Origin: Proteles cristata cristata
Lineage: Eukaryota; Chordata; Mammalia; Carnivora; Hyaenidae
Assembly: GCA_017311185.1 (NCBI GenBank)
Contig: JAESUZ010000346.1
Span: forward strand, 1,178,001-1,242,000
Reading direction: 5' to 3'
DNA: 64,000 nt
In this document: positions 46,001 to 58,700 of the stretch, piece by piece
Layout of the letters: each line of letters opens with the position of its first letter
How positions within the stretch are numbered: the stretch's first letter is position 1
The notes under the pieces: model-generated
Told to the model about the DNA's origin: nothing
The model's input: only the letters and a program-made list of their open reading frames with translations
The model's database searches: none
Position numbers and translations under genes: made by a program

Positions 46001-49000
46001 AGGTGGACTCGATAGGGGCTTCTTTATCCGAATCCACCAAATCCTCCTGGGAAGAGACGTAGGATGACATGAAATCAATCAGAGGAGTATCTGAGTACAG
46101 TGTCTATTCCCCCCTCATACAACAGAAACCAGCGTGGAAAAAGCCATTTCAGAATGAACGCAAGAAGTACTCTAATTAAGACAGGCAGATGGAGGGGCGC
46201 CTGGGTGGCTTAGTCGGTTAAGCATCCGACTTTCGCTTAGCTCATGATCTCGCCGTTCGTGGGTTTGAGCCCCGTGTCGGGCTCTGTGCTGACTGCCAGC
46301 TCGGAGCCTAGAGCCTGTTTCAGAGTCTGTGACTCCCTCTCTCTGACCCTCCCCTGCTCACGCTGTCTCTCTCTCTCTCTCTCCTAGAAATAAATAAAAA
46401 ACATTAAAAAAAAATTTTAAGAGAGGCAGATGGATGCTCCTGCTGAAACGTGAAAATACCAGACATGCTAAAAAAAAAAAAAATGGGTTTTTAAAAACTA
46501 TGAAGGCCAAGAAATCTCAACAAATGGAACCCTAGGGAAGGTTGAGCCTTTCCTATGTGAGTGTCAGCTGCTTTAGACTAGTGGGCTCCTGCCTCGTCTG
46601 AGTATGGATAGGAGAGTGAACTTACCCAAGATCATCTTTACTGACTGCACGGGCCAGCGTGAGAGACCCAATATGGAGGCGCCCCCAATACAAAACCAAT
46701 TCTCTTCATATACTAATTTTCAACACACAGGGGCGTTTGTTAAGTGAGAAACAGCTGAGAGTGAGAGCAGAGCCAAAAAGCAGAGAGCAGCCTTGTAGCG
46801 CTTGGCTCCCAGCGCCCTGGCAGAGAGAGTCGGCTGACCTCATCCGAAAATCATTTGAAACCAGAGAGCTGACATTAAAACTGCGGCATAGCTGCTACCG
46901 ACTCCTGAGAAAGCCAAAACAATCAGTTCCTCAATCAGATCCTGGTTTGGGAAAAGGCTACACCTTCTCTGGGGGGAAAATGGCGGCTGCCTCAGTTGCT
47001 ACTCTTCTTTTTTATAGCAGGTCTGGCACAAAATAAGAAGTTTTCAGACATGGAGAAGCCGAAGAATGAGACCCACAATCAAGAGAAACAACGATCATTA
47101 GATGTAGACTCAAATACCACCCAGGGTTAGAACTAGCAAATAAAAGACTCCAAAAGTAATGATTTAACAAAGACTACAAGAAATACAAAGGAAAGTAGTT
47201 CTGGAGGCTAAAGGAAAGTGACCACAAATGGAAGCTTGGATCTGAAAGAGGGAATGAAAAGTACCTAAATTGCTAACTATACGGTCAATATAGAAGACCA
47301 TTTAAAAGCTCTCCTTAAAAAGTCTCCTGACTGTTGAAAGCAATAATGAGAACAAAGCATTGGCCATTAAAACATATGTAGAAGTAAAGTAAATGACAAT
47401 CATAGCACAAAGGAATAGAGAAGTGAATGGAATTACACTGTTCCGTAAAGATGCCTAAAATGCGTGTTTTACTGTTAAGTGGTATAATAGTAATTCAAGG
47501 CAGTCTAAAGTAGGTTCAAGGTAAGTTTTTTTATCCCTAGAGAAACTACTTCAGAGATAAAATGAGAAGTTGTGGCCAAAAAGCCAAAAGAGGAGGTATG
47601 ACAGAAACCAAAACCAATTATCTAATAATCCAAAAAATGTTAGGTAGGAAGGACAAAGGAGCATAGAACAGAGAGGGCCATGAAATCAATAATCATGATG
47701 GCAGGTTAAATCTATGTAAATAGTTGGGAAATATGCTAATAAGGTGACACATTAATTCTTGTCAGAAGAGATAAAAAATAAGACCGAATTGTATACTACT
47801 TACAAGAGATAGGCTTTAAATATGAGCACACACACCGGAAGGGAAAGAGAAAGAGATCTATCATGCTTACACTAATCATAAGAAAGCTGGAATCTTATCA
47901 CATAAAGTAGACTTCCAGGCAAAGGTTGAAATTGCGGAAAAATACAATGACCGAGCCATCAGGAAGATACAACAATCTTACATGTGCGTGCATGTACAGC
48001 ATAGCGTGGACGCCGTAAAGCAAAAACTAACAGAACCAAGAAACAAATCCACAGTCCCAAGTGGGAGAATTTTTAACCTTTTCCCCCTCACGCTGACAGG
48101 AAATGTAGGAAAAACATAGTATGTGTACAGAATATTAGAAGAGCATATTAGGGGTGCCTGGGTGGCTTAGTTGGTTAAGCGTCTGACTTTCGCTTAGGTC
48201 ATGATCTCGCGGTTCGTGGGTTCAAGCCCCGCGTCGGGCTCTGTGCTGACTGCCAGCTCAGAGCCTGGAGCCTATTTCAGAGTCTCTGTCACCCTCTCTC
48301 TCTGACCCTCCCCTGCTCATGCTCTCTCTCTCTCTCTCCTAGAAATTTAAAAAAAAAAAAAAGGGCATATTAACCAACTCAACCTAATTGGTATTGAAAG
48401 AATGTCAATTCTTTTTTTCTTTTTTTTTCTTTTGAGAGAGAGAGAGAGAGGATGTGTCACTGTATAAGACATTCTTTCCAAGTACTTATGATATATTTAC
48501 CCAAATAAACCATATTTGGGGCCATAAAGTTAGGGGCAGGGTCTGGTACATGGCTGACCAGGGCTTACCAAAGGCTTATTAAAATGAACTAAACTTGGGG
48601 CGCCTGGGTGGCTCAGTCAGTTAAGCATCTGACTCTTGATTTCAGTTCAGGTCATGATCTCCCGGTTCATGTGATCAAGCCCCACATCAGGCTCCGCACT
48701 GACAGCAGAGCCTACTTGGGATTGTCTCTCTCTCTGACCCTCCTCCGAGCACTCTCTCAAAATAAATGAATAAACATTTAAAATAAGTAAATAAAATGAA
48801 CTAAACTCAGCTGAATTGTTCAGGAATAGTTCAGTGGGTGTCTAGATTCGCCGGGACTTGCCATCTGTATTCCCCTGGGGAAGTACATGGCCAGTTCTCC
48901 AGGGGTCCACTGTGTCTGTGAATCAGGACCACTTTCCCCAGGTGTCATATTTCATTCAATCTCTCCCTGTCCAGCCCCCACCTGGGACCCCAGCACGAGG

Positions 49001-52000
49001 GAGATCCAAGTGTTAGATGAGCTGCATCGTGGCTGTGACCTTAACTCACACAGACATGGTAAGTTTCAGCCGATTTCGAACTCTGCCTACAGCTCTAGAG
49101 CTCAGGGCTAATAAAAGCCTATTTCCATATCTAGCGACGGCCTAGGAAAACTGAATTACAAAAACAGTGACAATTACTGCTATGTGCTGAGCATTGACTG
49201 TTGTAGCAGGCAGAAGACTGGGCACTCTACACCATCTACTTATTCTTGACACCACTCTGAAGTGCGGGTAAGATTTTCATTTCACTGATGACGCCTCATA
49301 CAGACTTGTATCAGTGACACTAAGCAAGCAGCTCAAGGTCACACAGCTTCAAGTGGCAGAACTGCCACTTCCAGCCCACGGAATTCCTTCTTCTAAAGCT
49401 CCCTGGGAAGTGATCTGTGGTTCAGGGACCGATGGGCCACGGGCCAGCAGAAAGGGAATAGAATCAAAGCCGTGGCCAAGGAGGACCCCATCTGGCTCTT
49501 TCGAGCTGCACAAAATGGGGCCTCAGTTTCCGCCGTAGGTTGTCAGGGACCCAAGAGCCAGAAGTGTGGAGTCACAGAGGGCCGGGGTCAGACCCCAGCC
49601 TTGACAGGCAGCCAAGCGCCTTAAAAAGGCATGCACTTTCCTACTCTGGTATTCCATGTGTCCGTGGAAATATTTCCTTCTAGTCCCAAAGGAAATAATC
49701 CCGTGATGCGCCCCGAGATCTATTCTGTAAGAGGTTTACCGCGTGTTGTATAGAAACATGACTCTTTTCGAAACAACCTCAATGTCTACCCGTGGAAGCT
49801 ATACTTGGGAGCTGTGATCCTGGAGAGGCCCGTGAGCTTCTTCAACGATCTGCGTTCTCATCTATGAGGACAATGACATCAAGCCGTGTCTGATCGTGAG
49901 GGCGGTCACCCCGGATACGCACGCGGGGCGCTTCCCTGACCGGCCTCCAGCGCAAAGTGCCGCCCTCCTCCCCCCGTGCGCATGAGCTCTTCGTGCTAAT
50001 TTTATTTCTGTCTCGTACCTCCCATTATCCCAAATTATGTGTTTGCTTGTGTGGTGCCTGTCTGGGCTCATAGGACAAAGCGGTACAAGGTCAGGGACTT
50101 TCATCCTTCTAGCTTATGGCTGAGTCGCCCCGAGCGAGCACAGTCAATCACCAATGCTTTCAAGAAAGGTCTATTGTCACACTGGTCCTGTCACTTGTAT
50201 CACCTCAAGGCTGAGCTTGGAGCTATGACAACTTCTGAAAGGTCTGATTTGGCTCCAAGTGCAGTCTGGGATTCTGAAAATCAGAAACTGTGCTTTTCTT
50301 CTTTTTTTTAAGAAGATGTGCTTTTTAAAAAAACTTTTTTAAACATTTATTCATTCTTAAAAGACAGAGACAGACAGAGAGCGAGCGAGGGAGGAGCAGA
50401 GAGAGAAGGAGACACAGAATCAAAAGCAGGGTCCAGGCTCTGAGCCGTCAGCACAGAACCTGATGCGGGGCCCGAACTCACTGACTGTGAGATCATGACC
50501 TGAGCTGATGTCAGATGCTTAATCCACGGAGCCACCAGGCGCCCCAGAAGACTTGCTTTTCAAATGTCACTGTCCTTTATAATTTTTCACACTCAGATAA
50601 AATCCGGTAAACTGCTAGAATGTTCCATCTGACAGCTAAAGAATCAGGTGTCTGATTCCCATTACAAGGGAGCATCCTTTATAGTCTTAGTCAAGTGTAG
50701 TAGGGGAAGAAGTTTGCAAGAGGGATGGCTGTCCAACTTCCCATCCTGCTGTTAAATGTAAATCATCTGACGGCGCCTGCACAGCTCAGTCAGTTAAGCA
50801 TCTGACTCTTGGTCTCGGCTCAGGTCATGATCGCATGGTCTGTGGGTTCAAGCCTCACGTCGGGCTGTGCGCTGACAACGTAGAGCCCGCTTGGGGTTCT
50901 CCGTCTCCCTCTCTCTCTGTCCTTCCCCTGCTCACTCGCGTGCTCGGTCTCTCTCTCAAAAATAAAATAAACATTTAAAAATGATAAGAGAATAAATGTA
51001 AAGCATCTCATCCATGATTCTGAAATTAAAATGCGCCAAGGCAACCTTCAGGGGACTTGAGTCCCAGTTTTGATTATTACTGCTCATTTCATCAGAGCTC
51101 CGTCTGACAGCCAGCGGAGGGAAATCGTTTCTGAATCAAAGGTAAGGAAACAACATACAGCCTCCAGGTCCGGGAAATGTTCCAGAAATTGTGCCACATA
51201 AGTCACGATGGACTGCTCATCTGGGGTGTCAACCATGATGTCTGTGGAGAGAGACACAGGAGTCAGAAGGACGAGCAGCATGGGAGTTTTAATTTTTTTT
51301 TAAATATTTATTCATTTTTGAGAGAGAGACAGAGCACGAGCTGGGGAGGGGTAGAGAGAGAGGGAGACACAGAATCCAAAGCAGGCTCCAGGCTCTGAGC
51401 TGTCAGCAGAGCCCAAAGCAGAGCTCGAACTCACCAACGGTGAGATCATAACCTGAGCTGAAGTTGGACACTTAACCGACTGAGCCACCCAGGAGTCCCA
51501 CGGGAGTTTTAAACAGGGTCAAGGGACGCTTGCTAGCGAAGAGCCCCGAAGACCACTGAGGTTTTCCCTCTTTATTTTATGCTTGAGGAGAGGGGCGCCC
51601 AGAGGGGATGGATCATGTGGCTAAAGTCTCACATCTGGCTGATGAAGAGAAGAGGTGGGAAGTAGAATCCACGATTCCTCCTTCCCAAGGCTGTCCCCTG
51701 GTCCCTCCTGTCTGAATTCCCCCACCGGGAGCAGCCAGCACTCGGCTGGCCCCATCAGCGAGTCCGGCGAGCCGTGACCCTGACTCCCTGCTCGAGGGAG
51801 TCCCAGAGCAGCCCAAGTCACGTGGACATCAATCTGACAGGCAGCCAAGCGCCTTAAAAAGGCATGTACTTTTCTACTCCGGTATTCCATGGACGGGATC
51901 TGGTCATGAAGGAAATAACCTTGAGATGCACCCTGAGCACTACTCAGCAAGAGGTTTACCGCATGTTGTATAGAAACAGGACTCCTCTGGAAAAACTTCA

Positions 52001-55000
52001 ATGTCTACCCGTGGAAAACCTGAGTAAATTTTGTGACGCCCCCTAGATGGACCATTGTGCAGCCATAAAAACATATAACAAAGACATGACAGCAACAGGC
52101 AGAGTGCTTATGTCATAATTAAGGACATAATTAATTAATTAATGTACTTAATGGCAAGTAAAAAAAGTAAAATACCAATAGGTGATGGGGATGAAGAGTA
52201 CACTTATCATGTTGCGCACTGAGCAATATATAGAATCGTGGAGCCACTAGACGGCACTCCTAAAACTAGCCACACTGTATGTTAACTGTACTGGAATTAA
52301 AACAATAAATCTTAATAAAAACAAAGGTAAAATACACAGCTACAGAGGACCCTTGAGCAACGCGGGTTTGAATCGTGTGGGTCCATTTATATGCATTTTT
52401 TGGATCAGTACAGTACTATAAATGCACTTTCTCTTCCTTACGATTTTCTTAATAACGTTTCCTTTCCTCTAGCTTCCTTTACTGTAAGAATGTAGCATGC
52501 ACCCATCTAACGTACGTAACGTGTTAATTTTCCTGCTATTGGTAAGGCTTCTGGTCAACAGTAGACTATTCGAAATTCACTTTCTGGGGGGTCAGAAGTT
52601 ATACACGGATTTTTTTTAAATGTTTGTTTATTTTTGAGGGGGAATGGGCAGAGAGAGAGAGAGATGGGGGAACAGAGTTGTGTAGCAGGCTCTGTGCTGA
52701 CAGCAGTGAGCCCGACGGGCGGCTCAAACTCACAATCTGCGAGATCATGACCTGAGCTGAAGTCGGACACTCAATCTACTGAGCCGCGGCAGGCCCCATA
52801 TACATGGATTTTCAACTGTGGGCAGGGGGCAGTCAGCACCCCAACGCGCGTGCGGTTTAAGGGTCATCTGTCTACATACACTGAATGATCTCAATTCTGT
52901 AAAAAACAAACAAACAAACAAACTATAATGAGATGCATAGAAAAATACTAAGGGGTAGGAGTATGGGAAACATAAAAATGTCTTCATTCGATTTTCCTGT
53001 ATTTTCCCAATTTTTCGACACGGACAGCATGTGTTACAGATGTGATACAAATGGTTCAAAAGGAAGAAAGAGAAAGGGGAACAGCAGTGTCACCTTCGGG
53101 CTCCAGCAGCCTGGGGATGTGAAGGGCCTCGTGTGCGATGCGGAAGGCCTTCTCCAGGTTCTCCCGCATGGAGTCTTCCAGGGCCTGCTTCATGTCCACC
53201 AGGCTGGGGTCGATGGCCTTGATTACGGCCAGGAACGCCATCCCGCTTCTCCAGCTGCCCGCGAAGTCCTGCACCGCCACCCCATACCTGAAGCAGAGCG
53301 GCCGCGGCGGCCGTGATGCGGGTCAGGAAGTGAATCCCTGTCCCCCACAGTGAGGGTGTCCATGCGGCAGCCTCGCTGGCCTCCGAGCGGGGCCAGGAGC
53401 CGCCGGCGAGGACGCCTCTGGCCCGGAGTCCTGGGAACGCTATACTCAACGCTCCATCTCCGTGTCCAGAGAAACAAAATAGAAAAGTGTGTGTTACACA
53501 CGAGCTGGCAAAATGGGCCCAGATTCCCCAACACGTTAACAACAGCTCTACACAGTGCTCGCTTTTCAGTGATGGGCAAACTAGCAAATACGGGTGTGCG
53601 ACAAAAATGGAGCCCGAAAGACCCCAAGTTCACCTCCCGGCCGCCCCACCCCCAGCCGGTGTGTTCCCAGGGCTACAAGTCACACGTTCTCTCCGGCCCT
53701 CAGACTCCTCAGTTGTAAAACGGGGACCACCTGGCTGTGACCTGTTGGCGGCTGTGATGGCGAAGCGGGAGATCTCACCCGGAAGAATGGCCGTGGCATA
53801 AGGTCAACCTAACACACGACATGGGGTAGCACACAGAAGCCACCAATTTTTATCTCATTATTCACACAAATCACACCACCAATTTAAAAGTGAGGGGCAA
53901 AGATAGTCAATACTGCCAGGCACCTGTTTCCTTTAGAGCCCGTCCCCTGAGAGGCCACCCAGCTTCCAGCTGGGGCCACGGAACTCTCTTACAAACTATT
54001 TTTATTTAGCAATTGTTTGCAATTCCCAAGAAGCTGTAGAAGCAGTAAGAGCGCTCCTCTGCCGTCCATCCGGCTTCCCCTGGCTTCCCCCTTACGTCAC
54101 CGAGTGTACTGAGTGTGGCATCAAAGGCGGGACGCTGATGGTGCCACGAGCCTGGGAGCCGCAGACCTTGTTAGGATTGGGCTGTGTCATTCCCATGGGG
54201 TTGGTACGCAGCCCACACCACTTTGTTAAGTACAGACCCTGTGGTGGCCACCGCTGCCACGATGGAGACACAGGACTGTCCCATGATCCCACGGACACAT
54301 CCTCTCCGTGATGGTCACCCTACCTCCTGGCAATGGGGTTTCTTTGGGGTGATTTATTTGTAAACCCCGTCTAATGGATGTTTACATTAATCCACTCTAT
54401 CATGCTCAGCCTCTCAGTCAAAATCCAAACATCCAACTCTTTCTTTTTTCTTTCATGTTTTATCTCCATATACTGGGGACAAAGGACCCGATGTGTGAGG
54501 GGTCATTAAGCGCTGGTAACGTGCAAGGTGCTTTCCTGAGCTCACTCCACTTCACCCTAACTCTCCTGGGAGCAGGCGGTGATAAGTTACCGACGCACAG
54601 GCATGGCTGTGATGTACCATGCAGACGTGGCAGAGCCGGGTGGCCCCTCGTCGGGTGTGGCTCTCACTGCATGTGGCCTAGCTTCCCAGCTGTCCCCGCT
54701 GCAGCCCAGGGTCCCAGAGGCTGTCAGCTGGCTGCCAGTAAGAGACCTGATACAAAACTGCCGAGAGCCCTGGCCTGCTAGTGTGGAGGTCACACCACGT
54801 CACAGCCTTGTTATCAGGGGTTAGCAGGTGCAGAGCCTGAAAGACACCCTGAAGCTTAGCAATCAGAACGTACATGTTATAAGGATCCAAAAACCCATCC
54901 TATTTTGGAATTTACGGGGGGGAAAGCCCCTTTGATTCGTATTCAAATTCTCCTGTTAGTTTTCTGCAAACCACTCTGCAGATACAGCTTTGCGTGTGCA

Positions 55001-55715
55001 GAAACTGAAAATGCACAGCACTCCCTGCTCTCAGAGTCTATATGAAGTGTCGGGCACATAAGTTAATACTATGCTGGTGCCCTCATCCTCTGCCATCTCC
55101 CAGGGAAGCCCCCCTCCCTCTGCCTGACGACAGCATGGGGGTGGGGGCAGGGAGTGACGGCTTACTTCCTCGTTTTCCTCTGCACCCATGCCAGCAGGGT
55201 CCTGATGGCCCTCCTCTGATCCTTCACCGATATCGCCACGCTCCTCTCCGCGGTGGGTGTGGGTGGGAAGGAAGAGTCTGAATCTGTGCCCGCCGAGCCA
55301 GGTGACAGGCTGGAAGATGGAGAGTTCCTGCTGAGATTGCCCGTGAGCTCCTTAATCTGGAAGGAAAATGGCTCTTCAGATCCCAGACCCAGGCCACCAG
55401 GCGAAGCGTTAGAGATCTTACCGGTAAGAATGGCCCTGGCATGAGGTCAACCTAATGAGCGACACAGGGCAGCACACAAGCCGTCAATGATCTCATCGTT
55501 CACATAAATCACACTGATGATTGTGTGATTGTCACACTAACAAGCCGCACGTGAGGGTCCAGCTCACGTAGAACTGGGTCTCCACCCGGGCAGAAGAGGC
55601 TTCTGGATGGCCGTGTGGTGGCCGGACCGTTTCGTGTGGCTTGTGGTGCCTGCAGACACCTCGCTGGGAAGGTCACCACTTTCCAGAATCTCTCTGTTTT
55701 GTGATTTGGCCGCGT

Positions 55716-55765
<50 letters not shown>

Positions 55766-58700
55766 TCACGCAAGGTCTCCCTGGACAGGTTCCACCTACC
55801 CCTTTCCTCTTGTTCCTGTCAGCCCAGAATGCACGATGCTGTTTCAAGCCTCATGAGGCCTAAGTGTGTCCTGGTCCCGCTGCCTACGTGTTCCTTCCCT
55901 CCGTCACCAAATCCCCGGCTCCTCAAAATGTGGCTCCTACCACATGGCCCTTGTGAGAAACGCAGAATCCCAGGCCCTTCCCCAGACGCACAGCATCATA
56001 GTCTGCATTTCAGCACCACCCCCAGGGAGTCTGCATGCCCAGCAAAGTCAGCAAACTGGTCTAACACACTCCTACTTATCCTTCAAAACCCAGCTCTGGT
56101 GTCACTTCCTCCAGGAAGTCTTCCTCACTCCCCTCCCTCCTCTGGGATAGGTGCTCCCGCTTTGGATTCTGACAACACTCTGCACACAGCCTGACCATAA
56201 CCTTCAGCCACAAGGCTCCATACATGGGACTGTCTTGTCCATGACCCCATAGAGTCAGAACTTGATGTGTACAGAGCCCAACACATAGGAGAAACTCAAC
56301 AGACATTTACGGGATGGATGGATGGATGGATGGATGGATGGATGGATTTAAGGCCATGACTTTTCACACAGAATATTTCCAGCATCTGTCTGAGGGTTTA
56401 ATAACAAACATTAGTAACCGAAGCCTGTATTTAACACTGTACAGTTGACAGAGGGCTTTCCCACGGGGCTGACCACTGCTCCCGTTTCACAGATGTGGAA
56501 ACTGAGGCTCAGAGAGACAGCCTTTGGTTGTTTTAAGCTCAAGGCTCACATAGAACTGAATCTATTGTCCCTACACCTTATTTGTGCACACCTCCGGCAA
56601 GTCACCTTGCTGCAGGTCATTTTTACTCGTAGGAGGACAACTAAATAATAAGCCATGATTTTCTATTTCAGAAGATGCGATTCCTTACTCCCTCCTCTTC
56701 AGGGATAAGAACTCAAGTTTGTTTGTTTTTTTTAATTTGATTTTTTGTTGAGAGAGAGACAGAGTGTGAGTGGGGGAGGGGCAGAGAGAGAGGGAGACAG
56801 ACTCCGAAGCGGGCTCCAGGCTCTGAGCTGTCAGTGCAGAGCCCGACATGGGGCTCGAACTCAAGGACCGTGAGATTATGACCTGAGCCATCGTCAGACG
56901 CTTAACCAACCGAGCCACCCAGATACCCCTGAACTCGAGCAGTTTTAAATACCACCTTCAAACACCAGCCACAGATCCTGGGTTTCCCTATAGAATCTGC
57001 ATTTCTGAACAGAGGCTGAAGCCGCCAAGGACGGAGAGCACACAGCGGCCCGGCACGGATGCCTCTTTCTACCCCTATCTTTCATTCCAGCTCTTTAATT
57101 TACATCTGCTGCGCATGAGTCATTTTAGGAAAGTAACTCCAAGTTCAATTTTTGATCACAAGTAACTCCCCAGTTTTTGTGACACTTTAGAACAAAATTA
57201 TTTTCTGAAGCAAATATTAGCTCTCTAAGTCCCAAGAGGATGGCTAGACTCTTCTGGAGAACAGAGCTCAGGTCACTATTAAAATCACGGGGACTTTGGC
57301 AGCCGCATTTCTCTGGTTCTTTTGCAAGAAACAGAGAAGTCAAATTCTATCAGAAGCAGGGCCTCCCAGACTCCCTCGGTCTGGCCTCACTCTGCCCTGC
57401 TGGCATGAGGCAGGCTCTAGGAGATCGTGGCTGTGTGTTACGGAAAGGAAGTTACCTGGAAGAAGAGAATAATGTTCCACACCAGCCCGAGAACCAACGA
57501 GGGGTTGCCGTCTGCTATTTCGGCTGCGTCGATGCTAACCAGCTTTACCTGGGGAGAAGCAATGTGAGCTTAGCTGGGCTGCTCAAGCAGGTTGTAACCG
57601 GTTGTTTTCTGACGCCCTCATGGACCTATCTCCTTCTCCCCTGTATCGCCCAGTGCTGCCCACGGCCACCTTCAGGACCCCAGCGTGCAAAACAAATGTA
57701 AGTGCGTTTAATGAACACATGCATTGTATCTACCACGTGCCAAGCCTTGTCTAAGCTCCTTGTAAGGATGAATTCGGTCGGACCCACAGCAAGCCCACAA
57801 TGTAGGTACTTCTATTATCCCGACATTTCAGGGAAGGAAATGTCACAGAGGCCACATGTAACATGGCAGGGACACACATCCAGGGAAGGTCTGTCTGTCT
57901 GCTGCACTACCACTGCCAAACCCAGATGCAACACGTTTCTGGACAAATGGAGAACACCGACCTAACCAATCGTGGACCATGATGGATAATTACCCGCTGC
58001 TAGTTACAAACAGTGCGTTGGGATAAGGCTTACACCCTGATTAAATTACATCCTGGTTAAATGCATCTATTATAGAAACTCTTAGGGGATTCCCGGTTTA
58101 TTTAACTACATTCTGACCACAGGCTGATGCTTTGGTGAGTTCCTAAGGCGTTCGTTCTCAACGTGTGTTCCCTGGGCCAAGGGTTAGCAGCACTGCCCAG
58201 GATTTGGTTAGACTGCAAATTCTCTCCTAGTCCTGCGGAATCAGGAAGCCCCAGAGTGGAGCCCAGCCACGTGCATCTGAACCAGCGAGGTGATTCTTTT
58301 TTTTTTTTTTTTTAATATTTTTATTTATTTCTAGGAGAAAGAGAGAGACAGCGTGAGCAGGGAAGGGTCAGAGAGAGAGTGAGTCACAGACTGAAACAGG
58401 CTCCAGGCTCTGAACTGGCAGTCAGCACAGAGCCCGACGCGGGGCTCGAACCCACGAACCGCGAGATCATGACCTAAGCGAAAGCAGGACGCTTAACCGA
58501 CTAAGCCACCCAGGCGCCCCCCAGCGAGGTGATTCTGATGTACACACTCAGGTTCGAGGACCGCTGGCCAAGTCGTCATTTTCTCCCGCAAACAGGATCT
58601 CAGGACACAGATCAGGTGTCTGCGCCCGTCTTCTGGAAAGGGCTGGGGGATACACGCTTGAGAGCTGGAGACATAACGCTTGCTTCTTTCTTCACAGCTC

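Larger units (their letters stand above)
46047..51158 (-). other. CLMN: CLMN intron 8
   Basis: A 5.1-kb intron containing an old L1 (about 46640-48540) broken by a SINE, further SINEs at 46194, 48597, 50326 and 50771, a MIR (49175-49380), and L1-derived local repeat copy A (49602-49797). The stretch 49800-50325 shows nothing I recognise. Confidence 0.85.
51242..53093 (-). other. CLMN: CLMN intron 7
   Basis: A 1.85-kb intron holding two SINEs (51293-51499, 52611-52797), an L1-derived local repeat (51835-52016) and a carnivore L1 3' tail (52055-52330). The stretch 51500-51834 shows nothing I recognise. Confidence 0.85.
53288..55165 (-). other. CLMN: CLMN intron 6
   Basis: A 1.9-kb intron with a MIR remnant (53675-53760), a local-repeat copy (53759-53884) and another MIR-like piece (54505-54640). 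The stretches 53300-53670 and 54650-55160 show nothing I recognise. Confidence 0.85.
55357..57455 (-). other. CLMN: CLMN intron 5
   Basis: A 2.1-kb intron with a local-repeat copy (55400-55522), an (AC)22 microsatellite, a MER5A-like piece (55905-56035), L2 (56060-56310), (GGAT)n, a MIR (56430-56540) and a SINE (56718-56929). The stretch 56930-57455 shows nothing I recognise. Confidence 0.85.

Noticed and set aside
46047..46070. ATG at 46070 as start of a 646-residue protein
   Set aside because: The first eight codons lie upstream of a clear splice acceptor (TTCCCAG at 46047). The frame is CLMN exon 9, not a stand-alone gene, and the last 77 codons run past its donor.
52035..52049. Third CTCF-like motif next to L1-derived copy B
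   Set aside because: At least three mismatches to the core; too weak to list as a site.
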